Positions 1 through 11,483 of a DNA stretch of 64,000 nt are shown in pieces (the stretch's first letter is position 1; each line of letters begins with the position of its first letter). This DNA is from Diplosphaera chodatii (lineage: Eukaryota > Chlorophyta > Trebouxiophyceae > Prasiolales > Stichococcaceae). The DNA is taken from contig JAALGY010000033.1 in the NCBI GenBank assembly GCA_032358165.1, forward strand, positions 1,178,001-1,242,000, written 5' to 3'. The position numbers were made by a program, and so were the translations under genes. Under the pieces are notes generated by a model, which was not told where the DNA came from, made no database searches, and was given only the letters and a program-made list of their open reading frames with translations.

Positions 1-3000
1 ACAAGCACAAGCTGGCACGTCGGCGCATGCAATGGGATCATTCCCTGCAGCTGCGCACTGCGCCGATGTTCTGCTTTGAGACCGCCATTCGCCTGTTCTA
101 CTGGTCAACGTTGGTGCGCCATCGCACGTCGAACGCTTGACGCTGATGCAACAAGGCCTCTGCTGATGCATAGTTGTGTCTGCAGCTGAGCACTGGTCCT
201 CTGCTGTGTGCAGATGTATCGACACGAGGTGGGTCCGCCATGGGTGGCTGTTTGCTGGCTCTCTCTGCAGGAACACTTTGCGGGTTGACAGTCAGCCTTG
301 ATGCTGTGACGACACGCAGGAACGCGTTCAGGACCAGTCCATCAATGTAGAGACTGCCATGAAGGTGACAATGATGATGGGATGATGCATTGGGGTAGCG
401 TGCCCCGTCTTTATTTGCACACCAATATCTTTGGCAAACTGCCACACGTGCTGCTGAGCAACTCCCGGATGCAGCTCTACGACCTCCACAGCTTCGAGCT
501 GCTCTGGGAGGCGGCTGAGGACACAAAGGCACTGATGGCGTGGAGTGCAGAGCGCATTGTGCTGTCATTCCGTGGCACCGCCAGCTGGGCAAACGTGCTC
601 GCAGACCTGCAGTTCTGGCTCAAGGGTGGGACAGTCGAGCATGCCTGCAGAGGGCTGTTGCTGCTGGTGCTCAGCGTTGTGTGGCACACTATGGTTGCGA
701 TTTGGTACTATGGCGTTCATTCACAGCATCTATGTGGTGTTGCAGAGCACCCGCCAACTAGAGGCAGAGGTACCTGGATACTTGGCAGCCGCCCACATGT
801 GCACTCTGGCTTTCTTCGCAGCTGGCAAGCCAGCGGCCTGAACGCCAAAGTACTGGAGCGGGTGCGCAAGATTGCAGAAGACAGTGCAGCCTGTGGTGTG
901 AAGCAGATGACAGTCTATGTCACAGGTGAGCTGTGATGCGAGGTAGCCTGGCTTCGCCACCTATGTGACACACACATGCTTGTGCCTACCTTGCTCCCCT
1001 TGGCCGACTGAATGAGAACTTGAGAACTTGCTCGGCTCTCTACGCACACTCAACGATACCTGACTTTGACAGGTCACAGTCTGGGCGGCGCACTGGTGAG
1101 CATGATGTTACCCGACAAGGTCATGGTTCAATCAATGCAGCCGACCATGTGAAAAGCAGCGTCAGTCGGGTGGCAGTCACCTCCTCAGTTGGTGGCGTTC
1201 AATGGAGTCAACAGAAGATCGTGTTCTCCTGCAGGCAACTCTGGCGGCATATGATATTGCTGCGTGCTTCCCAAGCTTGGGCGTCAGCTGCTACACGTTT
1301 GGGGCGCCACGCACTGGGAACCGCGCCTTTGCAGATGACTACAGTCGTGTTGTTGAGGACACCTGGCACATCATCAACGGCAAGCGCGATGCACATGGAT
1401 GCGGCATGCAATGCCTGCCTGTGTGCAGCACACATACGAGTATACCACTTGATGCTCTTTGCTGCTGCCACAGACCAGGATCTGGTCACACGTGGGGGCA
1501 AGCTCGCTGTATTCAAGAGGCCTGGACACAGGGTGCTTTTAAAGCACGGGGGCATGCTGGTGAGGAACCGCTGGGACCACCTGATGGCCGTTTGTCAAGG
1601 AAGTACAAAAGGTGTCTGTGGTTCTTCTTAAGGCCAGCATGCATGCATCTTTGTGAGTGCACATCGAGGGTCTTGTTGCTGGCAACTGCTGCAGGTTCGG
1701 CCATCGGATGTGGAGGTATCCTTGCATCATGTACCCTTCCGCAGCTCCGCGCGGGATCATTTCATCTTCAGATACAAGCAGGCATGTCCTAGCACAACAC
1801 GTCCGTCATCTAGTTGGCTGCTCCAACATCAACAGGTACCGCATCATGAAGCTGATGCCAGGTTGGACCCGTGAGGCGCCATAGCCCGCTGTCTGTGCAG
1901 GCTCTGATGGCGGTCATGCTGCAGCAGATGCGCAGCAGCAGCCGCAGCAGTGACACCCTGAGGGTATGTTGCTGGCTGCCGAGTTTGTGTCTGGAACATC
2001 TGTACGGCGCATCTTCATCGTGGCCTACTTTGGGTTGGGTAGGCAGAAGTAGATTGCCGTCACGGTACCACCCCTCCTTCTGGTACTCACCCTGATAATT
2101 ATTGCCCTGTTCTGCGGTGGCAGGACCTGGTGGCACTGGTCGAAGACATCCGGCTGATGACCCCGAGCGAGTCCAAGCGCGGCAATGCACACTTCAAGCA
2201 GGTGTATGTATATGTCCCCCATCTGATATACAGCAAGCTGTGCCAACAACCATCTCTGAGACCTGCAAGGAGTCGTCAGCACAGAGATGTTGTCACGTCA
2301 AGCTCGATTGTGATCTCACCTCGGCAATTTGCAGGAGAGACAACTGCTGGCCCGCGTCACAGAACTGGTGGGCCTGTCGTTCACGGCGATGGGCATCGCA
2401 GACCGTGCCGAAGCGGTGTCCGCTACAGCAGCAGGCGCTGGCAGCCTGCTTGTGCGTGGCGACCCCAGCATCTTTGGATGGGTGCGCTTCGAGAAACCCT
2501 GTACTAGACGACCTGGACCTGGCCCCACGCACTGGATTTTTTCTGGTGGTGGCACTGCTGCATGCTAACACGCCTTTGCAGCATCTGCATGATTGCATCC
2601 CCGGCACATTCGCCATTTACACCTGGCCACCCTGCAGGAGCCACCAAAAGGCAGCAGCAATACGCAAGATGAGGCTGAACAGGCGCGGCCGATGGGTTCG
2701 TGCTGCGAGGGCGAACCGCCAAAGCCTTCAGCACCACCGTCGCAGCAGCATCGAGCTACGCAGGCCTTTGGGGATGACAGCATACCCGTGCGGATGTATT
2801 CAGAGCTACCGCCGGCCAGCCTGCAGTCTGGGCGCCCATCTGGCCTGTCCGGCACCTTCAGACGGTTGGCGGCGGGCTGGTCACTATCCGAGGCTCGGCT
2901 GCCACGGCCCGACGGCGAGGGCAGTGACCGTGGCAGGCATGATGCAGCTCAGCGGCGAGGTGGCATCACCAGCTCTGGCACCTTCCAGCGGCTGGATCTG

Positions 3001-3111
3001 CAGCGGCTGCCACCCGACGGCGAAGGTCACTGCTGTGAGGGCACCCCAGGCGGCGACGACGCCAACAGCATCCCATGCATCGAAGAGGGTCTGGAGCGTG
3101 GTGTACAGTGA
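1..3111 (+). CDS. Class 3 lipase, tandem copy 1 (5' end outside window)
   Basis: C-terminal part of a class 3 (fungal-type) triacylglycerol/phospholipase-like hydrolase. The window opens inside the exon encoding MFCFETAIRLFYWSTL. A 15-nt exon (MYRHE) follows, then exons with VLSFRGTASWANVLADL, the nucleophile elbow GHSLGGAL, CYTFGAPRTGNRAF, and NDQDLVTRGGKLAVFKRPGH, which carries the likely Asp and His of the triad. The tail is Ser/Gly/Pro-rich and has two related motifs, LSGTFRRL and SSGTFQRL. Two introns appear to use GC donors (1380-1473 and 1782-1900). One intron (1096-1234) interrupts the coding sequence just after GHSLGGAL and is absent from the neighbouring copy. The membrane-spanning N-terminus seen in copy 2 presumably lies left of the window. 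Class is secure; substrate is unknown. Confidence 0.88.
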
Positions 3112-3811
3112 ACCCGGGCAGGCAGAAGGGGATTGAACGAGGCGAATGACCTGCTTGAGTGTGACGTACGAAGCATATGCTGAGCAATAGTAGTGGGCAC
3201 CTCCCCAATCTGCCAATCTGGTGAAGCAGCATCTCCACCCTGCCAGCTCATTGGTGTGACGCTGGTACGGGTCGCTAGCACCCTTCGTACCAACTTCTGG
3301 CTCAACGCCGCTGTGCACCCGTTGTCCGCACCCTCCTTCCACTTGGCAGCGCTTGATGCACCTGCTGGGCCGACAGCAGGCCCCCAGATAGTGAGGAGGG
3401 TCCGCATGGACGCCTCGCATCCAATGTGCCAGTGAAGTGCATCGCGGCGCCTGTCTCGTATATGCACCCATGATTGCTGAAAGCAGAAGCCAGGTCTTCT
3501 GCTGCGGCCGACCATGACGGTCCCAGCGGTCAGTCGGCCGCCAGAAGGTCAGTTGTGCTCAACGGTCCCTCAGGAACCCCACATATTGCAGTGCCCGCAG
3601 ACTGGGCAACATGCATGCGGCACCAGCCGTCCTTTGAGAGAAGACACCACCTCAACGCGCAGATGGCAGGGCAGGAGCCGCACCCGACACCGGTGACGGC
3701 CCTGGGGAGTGCCAGAAGGGCGCCGCGCCTCCGCCGCCGGCACCCCGCAGCTCCGCCGCCGCCAGCGGCCGCAGGGTGCCGCAGTCGTGCCGCAGCTTCA
3801 GGGACATCGGC
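3112..3811. other. Gap between the tandem lipases
   Basis: About 700 bp holding the 3' flank of lipase copy 1 and the promoter or 5' leader of copy 2. A GC-rich stretch at about 3690-3800 reads as an Ala/Pro/Arg-rich frame and could hold an upstream coding exon of copy 2, but I could not support it. No TATA box or other gene was recognised. Confidence 0.4.
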
Positions 3812-6800
3812 ATGAAGACGATGCCGAAGCTGCATTATGAGGACTACCGCGATGTGACCGAGGAGGTGGTTTTGCGCATCGAAGCCGCAGGGGACCGCTC
3901 TGTTCGGGTGAGTTGCACCCCAACTCTGACGATTACAGTGTGCAAGCTCATACCTCCCTCACGCTTTGGACACGCCGATCGCCAGCATGCCACCGTCGAA
4001 CATCCAGCAGACGGTGTGATTGCTTGCCCTACAAAGGTTGGCGTGGCGTGCGCCAAGGTTGTGGGCTTCGTTGGCGCCTCCGTCCTGCTGCTGCTCATGG
4101 TCTTCAAATTCGTCAAGGTCGGTGGTGTGCTGGCTCTCGCAACGCTGTCCATTTGAGACTTTGTATATGGTACAACAGCAGACTCTCGCATAGCCAGAAG
4201 CTCGCCCCCTTGCAACCAGCATAGTCCCTCGCAGACGGACGACTGGTTCCTCCGCAACGACACCATATACGTCCTGGATATCGTCTTTGGCAGCTGCTGC
4301 ATGGTTGCACTGCTGGCAAGCACCATCGTGTTTGGGCGCCGCCTCCATAAAGTTCGGCTGTCCGGCAAGCACTGGTACGTGTGGCGTCCGAGATGACAGC
4401 ACCAGCTGGTAGTTCCACGCAGCCTCTGCCTTCATGTATGCCGGGACCGCTGTCTCAACAGTGGCCACATGGTGCTTGGCAGGGCAAAGCGGCGGAGGTT
4501 CTTCTCAATCCTGACGTATGCCCAGCTGATCGTCCAGACGGTCAATGTGTTCTTCTTCCTGTCGCCCTCCATCTACCTGATCCTGCAGGTAGGCAGCCAC
4601 ACACACACGCTGCTGTGCTGTGCACATCCTGCCATATGACAGGTGCAGGCAACATCGCACTCTTTGACCAGTAAGTGACTCTGCAGGATTGTACATGGTT
4701 CTCCTCCTGGAGTCGGTGGGCTGCAGTCGTGCGGTGGCAGGTGTGGTCTTGAGAGGCACTGCTGCTGCACAATCTTAATGTTGAGTGCCTTTGTTAAAGG
4801 CTGTTAAGCATTCTTGCATGCACATGCCCTGCTGCTCCGACTGACTGACCCGCTGCCGGCCACCGCTGTGCCGCAGTGCTGGGGCCTCCTGTTCATCGGC
4901 TTCTGCATCCAGGCCCACGCTGTCACGCCTTGGAAGAACCCCGATGGTAGGCTCCATGCTGTGTTGATGGCTTGACTCCCTGTTGAGCGGACTCAGTGTC
5001 AGCACAGACCCCAGCTGGCTGAGGTCCTGAGGCGTTGCAGCCCGACTTGCAGATCCGAAGGCTGATGCACTCAAGATAGACGCACCGTCATACATTGCGG
5101 CGCATTGGCCGTTGTTTGTTTTGGGAGCGCTGTACGCCATGCTGGTCGTGGCAGTGGGCGTTGTGCTGGAAGTTGGTAGGCTTGGCACGCTGATGACTTG
5201 CAAGTGTATGCGCCAGCATGACGGCAGAGCATCTGCAGTTCGGCCCTCCCTGCTGGCTCTCGTCACGCTGTGGTGCCATGCTCCTGCAGAGGAATCTGCG
5301 TACAGGGCGTCCCCTGGCGCCGACGCACTGACAGTGCGTGTGCCCGTGGGCACATGCGTCAAAGGCGAAATCAAGTGCCCGCTGTCAACGCATGCGTGAG
5401 GGCACTTCCCACCTCCTGCATCAGCTGGTCCATCAAGCGCTGTCGTAGTGTGGCACATTACGAACCGTGCCATGACAACCCAGCTGAGCCATTGTACATG
5501 TTGCAGCTGCTACCGCACACCTGGGATCCTGCGGTTGCAGGTTTGCGCTGAAGCTTGCCTGCCAGTCGATCCTGATCATCTTCCTGCTGCTGTGGATGGT
5601 TCTCATCACGGTGGCGTTGGCACGCGCCAGCAAATCCAGGCAGCAGGACCACCACCGTGTGGCAGCGCTGTCCGTCCGCATTGAGGTACCCCAGCACTGC
5701 CGCTGTATGTCAATGGGCTCCAGCCCCTGTACTGAGACCACTGCATCACGGACATGCTCCATCACTCGAGACTGAGAAGCTCTGTGTGCGCCCTGCAGCT
5801 CAGAAACAAAGCGTGCGTGCCCAAGACACTGATGGCGGCCCTTGTCTGCAACCCAACAATTTCCACTTGCCCCCTTGCATGAGTCGCAACAGAGAAGCCA
5901 AGCCTTGAGCAGCTTGACGCCCGCTGATTCTGGCGCAGGTTCCCTGTCTTTTTCTTTGCACTTAGCATCATTCTGCTGGGCTACATCCGGCCGCAGAGCT
6001 GCGCGTCCTTTGTGATGTCGTGGCTGGGCCTGCTGCCCAACACGGTGCGGCTGCCTGCTCGCCGGCTGGCCATATGTTTGGCACATCGTAACTCATCACT
6101 GTGTCGAGGCACTCCTGTCGCCTGCAGGTGGTCATGACGATCGTTGCCATCAGCAGCGCTCTGACGTACATGCCGACAAACCCCCACGACCCAGAGCCCC
6201 CAGTCCTCCAGGCATGAGCACATGGCGCTGCAGCTGCAGCATCGACAACCGACCTACCCACCTTCATCCTCTATTGCATGCGGCTCATTCTGTGTTTTGC
6301 GGCGCAGGTGTGGCTGCAGGACTTTGCGTGGACGGAGCGGGAGCACGGCGAGAAGCTGGGGGAGCGGCGGGTGCAGCGCGGGTGCGGCACGCAGCTGCGC
6401 TCGGCCAGCATGTTCTGCTTCGAGACCGCGATCCGGATGTTCTACTGGTCCACTCTGGTGCGTTACAGTCCGCCCTGCTGTGCCTTGCGCCTTGCGCATC
6501 ACATTGACGCATTACGCTGTGCTTGGGCGCATTGACACATCGACACAGTCAGTGATGGTTGCTCCTGCTCTGTGCAGACCTACCGGCATGAGGTGAGTGG
6601 CAAGGGCTTGCAGCTTTCGGTGGTGCCTGTAGGGTGCCTGATCGTGATGCAATGGCTGTGCTGCACGCCAACCACGTTGCCCATGCTTCAGTACGTACAC
6701 TGTGCAGGAGAGCAACAAGGACCAGTCCATCACGATCGACACCGCAATGAAGGTGCTGCTGCTGACTTCGTCCAGGCTGCCAGGCTTTTGTGTGCCGTCT

Positions 6801-9462
6801 GCCGTCGCCACTGACATACTGCTGCTGCCGCTGAGTTGATGATGATGCCATTCCTTTGCAGCTGTACGACCTTGAGGAGTTTGAGCTGCTCTGGGAGAAA
6901 GGGGAAGACACCAAGGCATGCTGGCTCTCATCAGCCGCCAAGTCCATGCTCTTGCATGAATGGCTGGTGCATGCCAACGAATGTCTCACATTTATCAAGG
7001 ATTTCAATGAGCTGTGCAGGTGCTGGTCGCATGGAGTGCGGAGCGTATGGTGATCTCCTTCCGGGGAACAGCCTCCTGGCAGAACGTCCTTGCAGACCTG
7101 CAATTCTGGCTGACAGGTGCGCCCGCAGCCTTGCCACCTTATAATTGGCCGTCCAGTTGCAGAGCGCAGTGCTGGCGCGTGCTGAAGCTGCTGCTCTGCA
7201 GGTGACATGAGCCATTTGTTGGCGTTCCTGACTTTGCTGCTCCGTGCGTCTGCCTACACAGGGCACCCGCCCATCAGGGGCCGGGGCAACTGGCTGTGCG
7301 GCACGCGGCCCCATGTGCACGCCGGCTTCCTGCGCAGCTGGCAGGCCAACGGGCTGAACCAGAAGCTGCTGAAGCGTGTCAAGGGCATCATGAAGGCCAA
7401 CACGCCCACTGGCCAGCTGCCGCGGCAGACGGTCTACGTCACAGGTGACTGCACTATCACACAGGTCGTCAGGCATGCCTGCCTCCGCCTGCTCACCGTG
7501 CAGCGATGCTCGGATTCGTACACCACATTTGACTGCGGCGCAGTTTGAGCTGCAGGCCACAGCCTGGGCGGCAGCCTGGCGATGCTGGCGGCGTATGACA
7601 TTGCCGCGCGGCTGCCGACGCTGGACGTGCGGTGCTACACCTTTGGGGCGCCGCGCACGGGGAACCGCGCCTTTGCTGAGGACTATGGTCGTGTGGTAGA
7701 GGACACCTGGCACATCATCAATGGTGAATTTCCCTGGCTGCGGCTGAGGTCTTGGTTGCAGTTCCTGTGAAACATGGGGATGTTGGCGTCACTCACTCCT
7801 GTGCTGTGTGCCTGCGCAGACCAGGATGTGGTGGCAAGGGGCGCCAAGTTTGGCGTCTACAAGCGGTAAGTGGCGACAGCAGATGATGTGCTGCTGCGTT
7901 GTGCGCTGCCACTACAAGTGTGATCTGTTGCGTAACAGCTCAGCCACAAACATGCCATCCATGCAGGCCAGGACACAGGGTGCTCATCAGGGGTGGCGAC
8001 ATGCTGGTGCGTGCATGTGAATGGTGCCAGCAGAGACTGACTCCCGAGCAGGTAGTCTGCTCGCAGGTTCACCCCAGGCAGCTGCATGTCTTTCACACAC
8101 CAACACCCTGTCAGTGACTCGACAGGTGCGGCCGTCGGATCTGGAGGTGTCCCTGCACCATGTACCCTTCCGGTCCTCGGCCCTGGACCACATCATAGCC
8201 AGCTACAAGGGCGCGCTCACAGCCGTGCTGCTGGAGCAGATCGCCAGCAGCCCCGCCACAGGCAGCGTGCAGGTGCGCAGCCTGCAGAGACCGCGCAGCA
8301 GGTCTTGCCCTGCTTGCCCTGCCTGCTTGTATCCGGCAAAACCATCTGCACTTAACATGAGCTGCGCTGCATGCATTGCGAACATGAGGAGTGACCTGCA
8401 GAACTGTGCTGTGGTGCAGGATCTGCATGACCTGCTGTCCGTGATGAAGGACATCCAGATCATGGCGCCAGTTGACTCGAAGCGGCGGCGACGCATCGCC
8501 AAAGTCAGCGGCAGGACGCTCGCGATGCTTGGTATGTTCGAAGCGTTCTGCCCTGCCCATTGTCATCGCAACCTCTGCCACAGCACTTCCACAGGCCCGA
8601 CATAATGTAGAGTGGGTGATAGTGGGCGTGGTGACGTTCCTGCAGGCATGTCGACCACGGCAGCAATGGCAGCGAGTTCCACCACAGACCCAGTCGCTGA
8701 GGGCGAGGAGCCACTGCTGCAGGGGGACCCTGACATCTTTGCGCAGGTTCACCGCCCTGCTGTCCTGTGACAGGCCATGCACTTGCGACTGTGCCATTGC
8801 CGATGGCGTCATTGACTGCTCTAAGCAAGCTGGTGGTGGCTTGCAATCTGATCACCCACATGGGATGTCAAATGCTGCAGATGTCGCCGGCAGAGGTTGA
8901 GGAGGCTGAGGACCCCCTGGCGGCTCCTGAGCCGGATGCCTTCGATGAGGAGGCGGCTGTGGGTGCCCCGGTGGCCGTGCCGACGGTCAACATCAGCGTC
9001 AGCTCGGCGTCTGCAGCGGCTGCGGTCAAGGAGGCGGCGCTGCGGCGCTCGCAGTCAGCGCACCCACAGCGCTCCGCCCCGTCCGCCACCTGGATGCAGC
9101 TGGCGGGGTTCGGGTCCGTGTCGGGCGCCCGGGGCAAGGTCGCCGGCAGCAGCGCCAGCGAGTCCTGGCGGCACGGCGGCAGCATCCGACCCGGCGGCAG
9201 CATCCGCCCCAGCGGACTGGTAACTTCAGGAACCTTCCGACGGCTGGACACCCTGCGGCGCCCGATGGGCGAGCACCTGGCCTCCTTCAGCAACGGCGGC
9301 AGCGGGGCTATCGGTGTCGGCGGCAGTATACCTGGCAGCCTCCATCACAGCAGCGGCAGCGGCAACGCCAGCGTGCATGGCCGCCGACAGCACGATCGGT
9401 CGTCGCTCAGCGGCCTTGAGCGCATCGTGAGCCTGCCGATCGACAGTGATCTGCTGGGGTAG
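3812..9462 (+). CDS. Class 3 lipase with multi-pass membrane N-terminus, tandem copy 2
   Basis: Membrane-bound class 3 lipase of roughly 950 residues. The first half carries about seven hydrophobic helices, for example in exons with VGFVGASVLLLLMVFKF, LIVQTVNVFFFLSPSIYLIL, FVLGALYAMLVVAVGVVL, SILIIFLLLWMVLITVALA and FPVFFFALSIILLGYI. The catalytic half follows: MVISFRGTASWQNVL, GHSLGGSLAMLAAYD (Ser nucleophile), CYTFGAPRTGNRAFAEDY and NDQDVVARGAKFGVYKRPGH. The tail from about 8880 is Ser/Gly-rich with a tandem GGSIRP repeat and one SGTFRRL motif. Two microexons are required by the reading frame: 14 nt (LRNKA) and 15 nt (TYRHE). Introns 6212-6307 and 6916-7019 seem to use GC donors. The overall plan resembles diacylglycerol-lipase-type enzymes (membrane segments, then lipase_3), but this is inference. 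The start is the first ATG of the first convincing exon, so more 5' sequence is possible. Confidence 0.85.
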
Positions 9463-9991
9463 ACAACTGCACCACTGTTACAACACAACGACTAGTACAG
9501 CTACTATACCTATGCTTGTTTGGGTTACTGGGTTGGTGGCGGGTTGCTCTCGTCATGTTGCTACCCCGTATTGGTTTGACTTCTGAGCATCCTATCGGCG
9601 TATCGGTATGAGTTGAGCTTTGAATTAGCAATCAAGCAATGGACAGCATTTGCGGCAACGCTAAGCAAACCTGTCTGTCTGCGCAAACTGTGTAGTGAAT
9701 CTGCTGGGAAGCCATCCTGTCCGGTGTGCAATGCTGAGAGAACACTGTCGCCTTCTGCTTTGGGACGTGCAGACAACCTGTGGCCATCCGTTGTCTTGTG
9801 GCGTGTCTAGGGGCAAGAGCCCCAATGTGCCAATGAAACCTCTGCAGTCAAACCCTATTGCGGACGGCGAGATTACGCAATGCTGCCGTTTGAACAAGGT
9901 GGCGCACTTTCACAACACCTTCGTGCCAATCTGTGCGACAGCCGCGCAGCTGACGTGCATGTGACAGCACACGCAACGACTGGCAAGGAGG
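9463..9991. other. Intergenic stretch
   Basis: About 530 bp between two plus-strand genes. It is less GC-rich than its neighbours and should contain the lipase 3' UTR and the next promoter. I saw no coding exon, RNA gene, TATA box or repeat. Confidence 0.4.
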
Positions 9992-10932
9992 ATGGGACAA
10001 GGCGGCTCGGGCGGCCTGCTGTTGCCGCTCAGCGTCACGGGCACAGCTGTTGTCGTCACACTGCTGGTCTTCTGGTGGTGGAGCCGGCGCAGCGCGGGCA
10101 AGGGCAGCAGGGGCACGCACATCACACACGAGAACGGGCAGCCGGTTCGCCGCAGCACCAGGTAAAGGGGTCTGCGCAGGGCAGTTTGGCAGCCATTCGC
10201 TGGCAGGCCGGCTGTCTGGAGGGCTGCCTCAGACACAGCAAAGCACTCAGCGGCGGCCTCAACCGTCTCCGTTCGCATGCAACTGAGCGGTAGCAATGTC
10301 TATCGTTCGGCTTGCTGCATGCGAGCACTGTGCAGACGCCCTGCCTGTGCTGCTCTACAGGAACCGAACAAGCGTCACCAGATGGTCGCCAGATGACCTG
10401 GTACGTGGTCCTGCAAAAGCCTGTGACCATGTACAGCTCCATTAGCTCCCTGCAGGGTGCGACCTCCGTGCAACGGCTGCAAGTCCGGTCGGTGCACCTG
10501 GTCCCACAGCTGATGTTCACTTCTGACTGACTGGGCACACGTGGTCGCAGGGGTCGCCGACGGGCTACAGCTCCCCAGGAGCCGAGTCGTCCTCGGTGAC
10601 GAAGGTGCGGTGTGCGCGACCAGTCCGCAGCGTGTGCGTTGCACGCCTGGAGCTTCAGACCCCTCCTGTGGACTGCACACCTGACTGCTGGCGCAGCTGC
10701 GCAGCCTGCTGCAGCTGGTGACTGTCGCCCCCATCAGCCCACCCAACTGCTGTGGTGTGCCCCGCTGGTGCAGAAAGCCGCGAGCGCGGTCAGCAGCCTG
10801 GCGAACGGCACCAGCCCCGCCAAGACGCCAGCAGCCACCAAGGGGCGCAGCCGGCTGGCATCCGCGGCCAAGACCCCCACAGCCACGCCGCGGGCCACCC
10901 GCGGGGCCGCCAAGACGCCTGCAGCGAAATGA
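9992..10932 (+). CDS. Small single-pass membrane protein with Lys/Ala/Thr/Pro-rich tail, function unknown
   Basis: Four exons give about 135 residues. The ATG at 9992 follows GGAGG by chance and starts MGQGGSGGLLLPLSV, leading directly into a hydrophobic helix (TAVVVTLLVFWWW). A basic stretch (SRRSAGKGSRG, then PVRRSTRNRTSVTRW) comes next, then a Ser-rich exon (GYSSPGAESSSVTK). The last exon repeats Ala-Lys-Thr-Pro units (SPAKTPAATKGRSRLA, then AAKTPTATPRATRGAAKTPA). The tail resembles the low-complexity basic tails of linker histones, but the membrane anchor argues against a histone. Gly at position 2 could allow N-myristoylation; this is speculative. Splice sites (ACCAG|gtaaag, CTG|gtacgt, AAG|gtgcgg) keep one frame through to the TGA. 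I do not recognise the family. Confidence 0.6.
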
Positions 10933-11483
10933 GTTGTGCATTCGGGCGACTGGCTGGTGCAAGAGGGTTGCGCCGTCAATGGCGGCGGGTGGAACATCAG
11001 ATGTACGTGACGCCTGATTAGAGGTTGCCATGCGGGCCAACAGCCAGACCTGCATATGTGCAGTACATCTGTGGGGAATGTGCACCGTCTGCAGCACAGG
11101 GGCAGCGTGAGGGGCTGTTGCGCCCTGCCAGCTGCGTTCGCGTGCAGCTGAGACGTGCAACGTGCTGAACAACATGTCTCGCGTTCCGGTTGCAAACTGC
11201 TCACGACGAGTTGTTATTTGGTTTGAGTGGTTTCACGGTTGACCTGTCGTGCGACCTGCCACAGGTGCTTGTCCAGATATGTGGTTTGCACACCGCTGAG
11301 CATGCTCATCTGAATCGGAATGCACAACCTGTGAGTTGGTCAGCAAAGTGCAAACGCAGTAAGCAGATGATTCGAGTTGGCAGCAAGTCTTGAAGCTATA
11401 TGTGGTCACTGCACATGGCTTCTGGTACTATCACGAAAGCATTGCCGAGGCCCAGACACAAGACTTGTGCCAGCTGCAGGTCA
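10933..11483. other. Convergent intergenic stretch
   Basis: About 550 bp between the 3' ends of the small membrane protein gene (+) and CstF-77 (-). It presumably holds both 3' UTRs. It is relatively AT-richer around 11200-11400. No coding exon or structured RNA was recognised. Confidence 0.4.
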
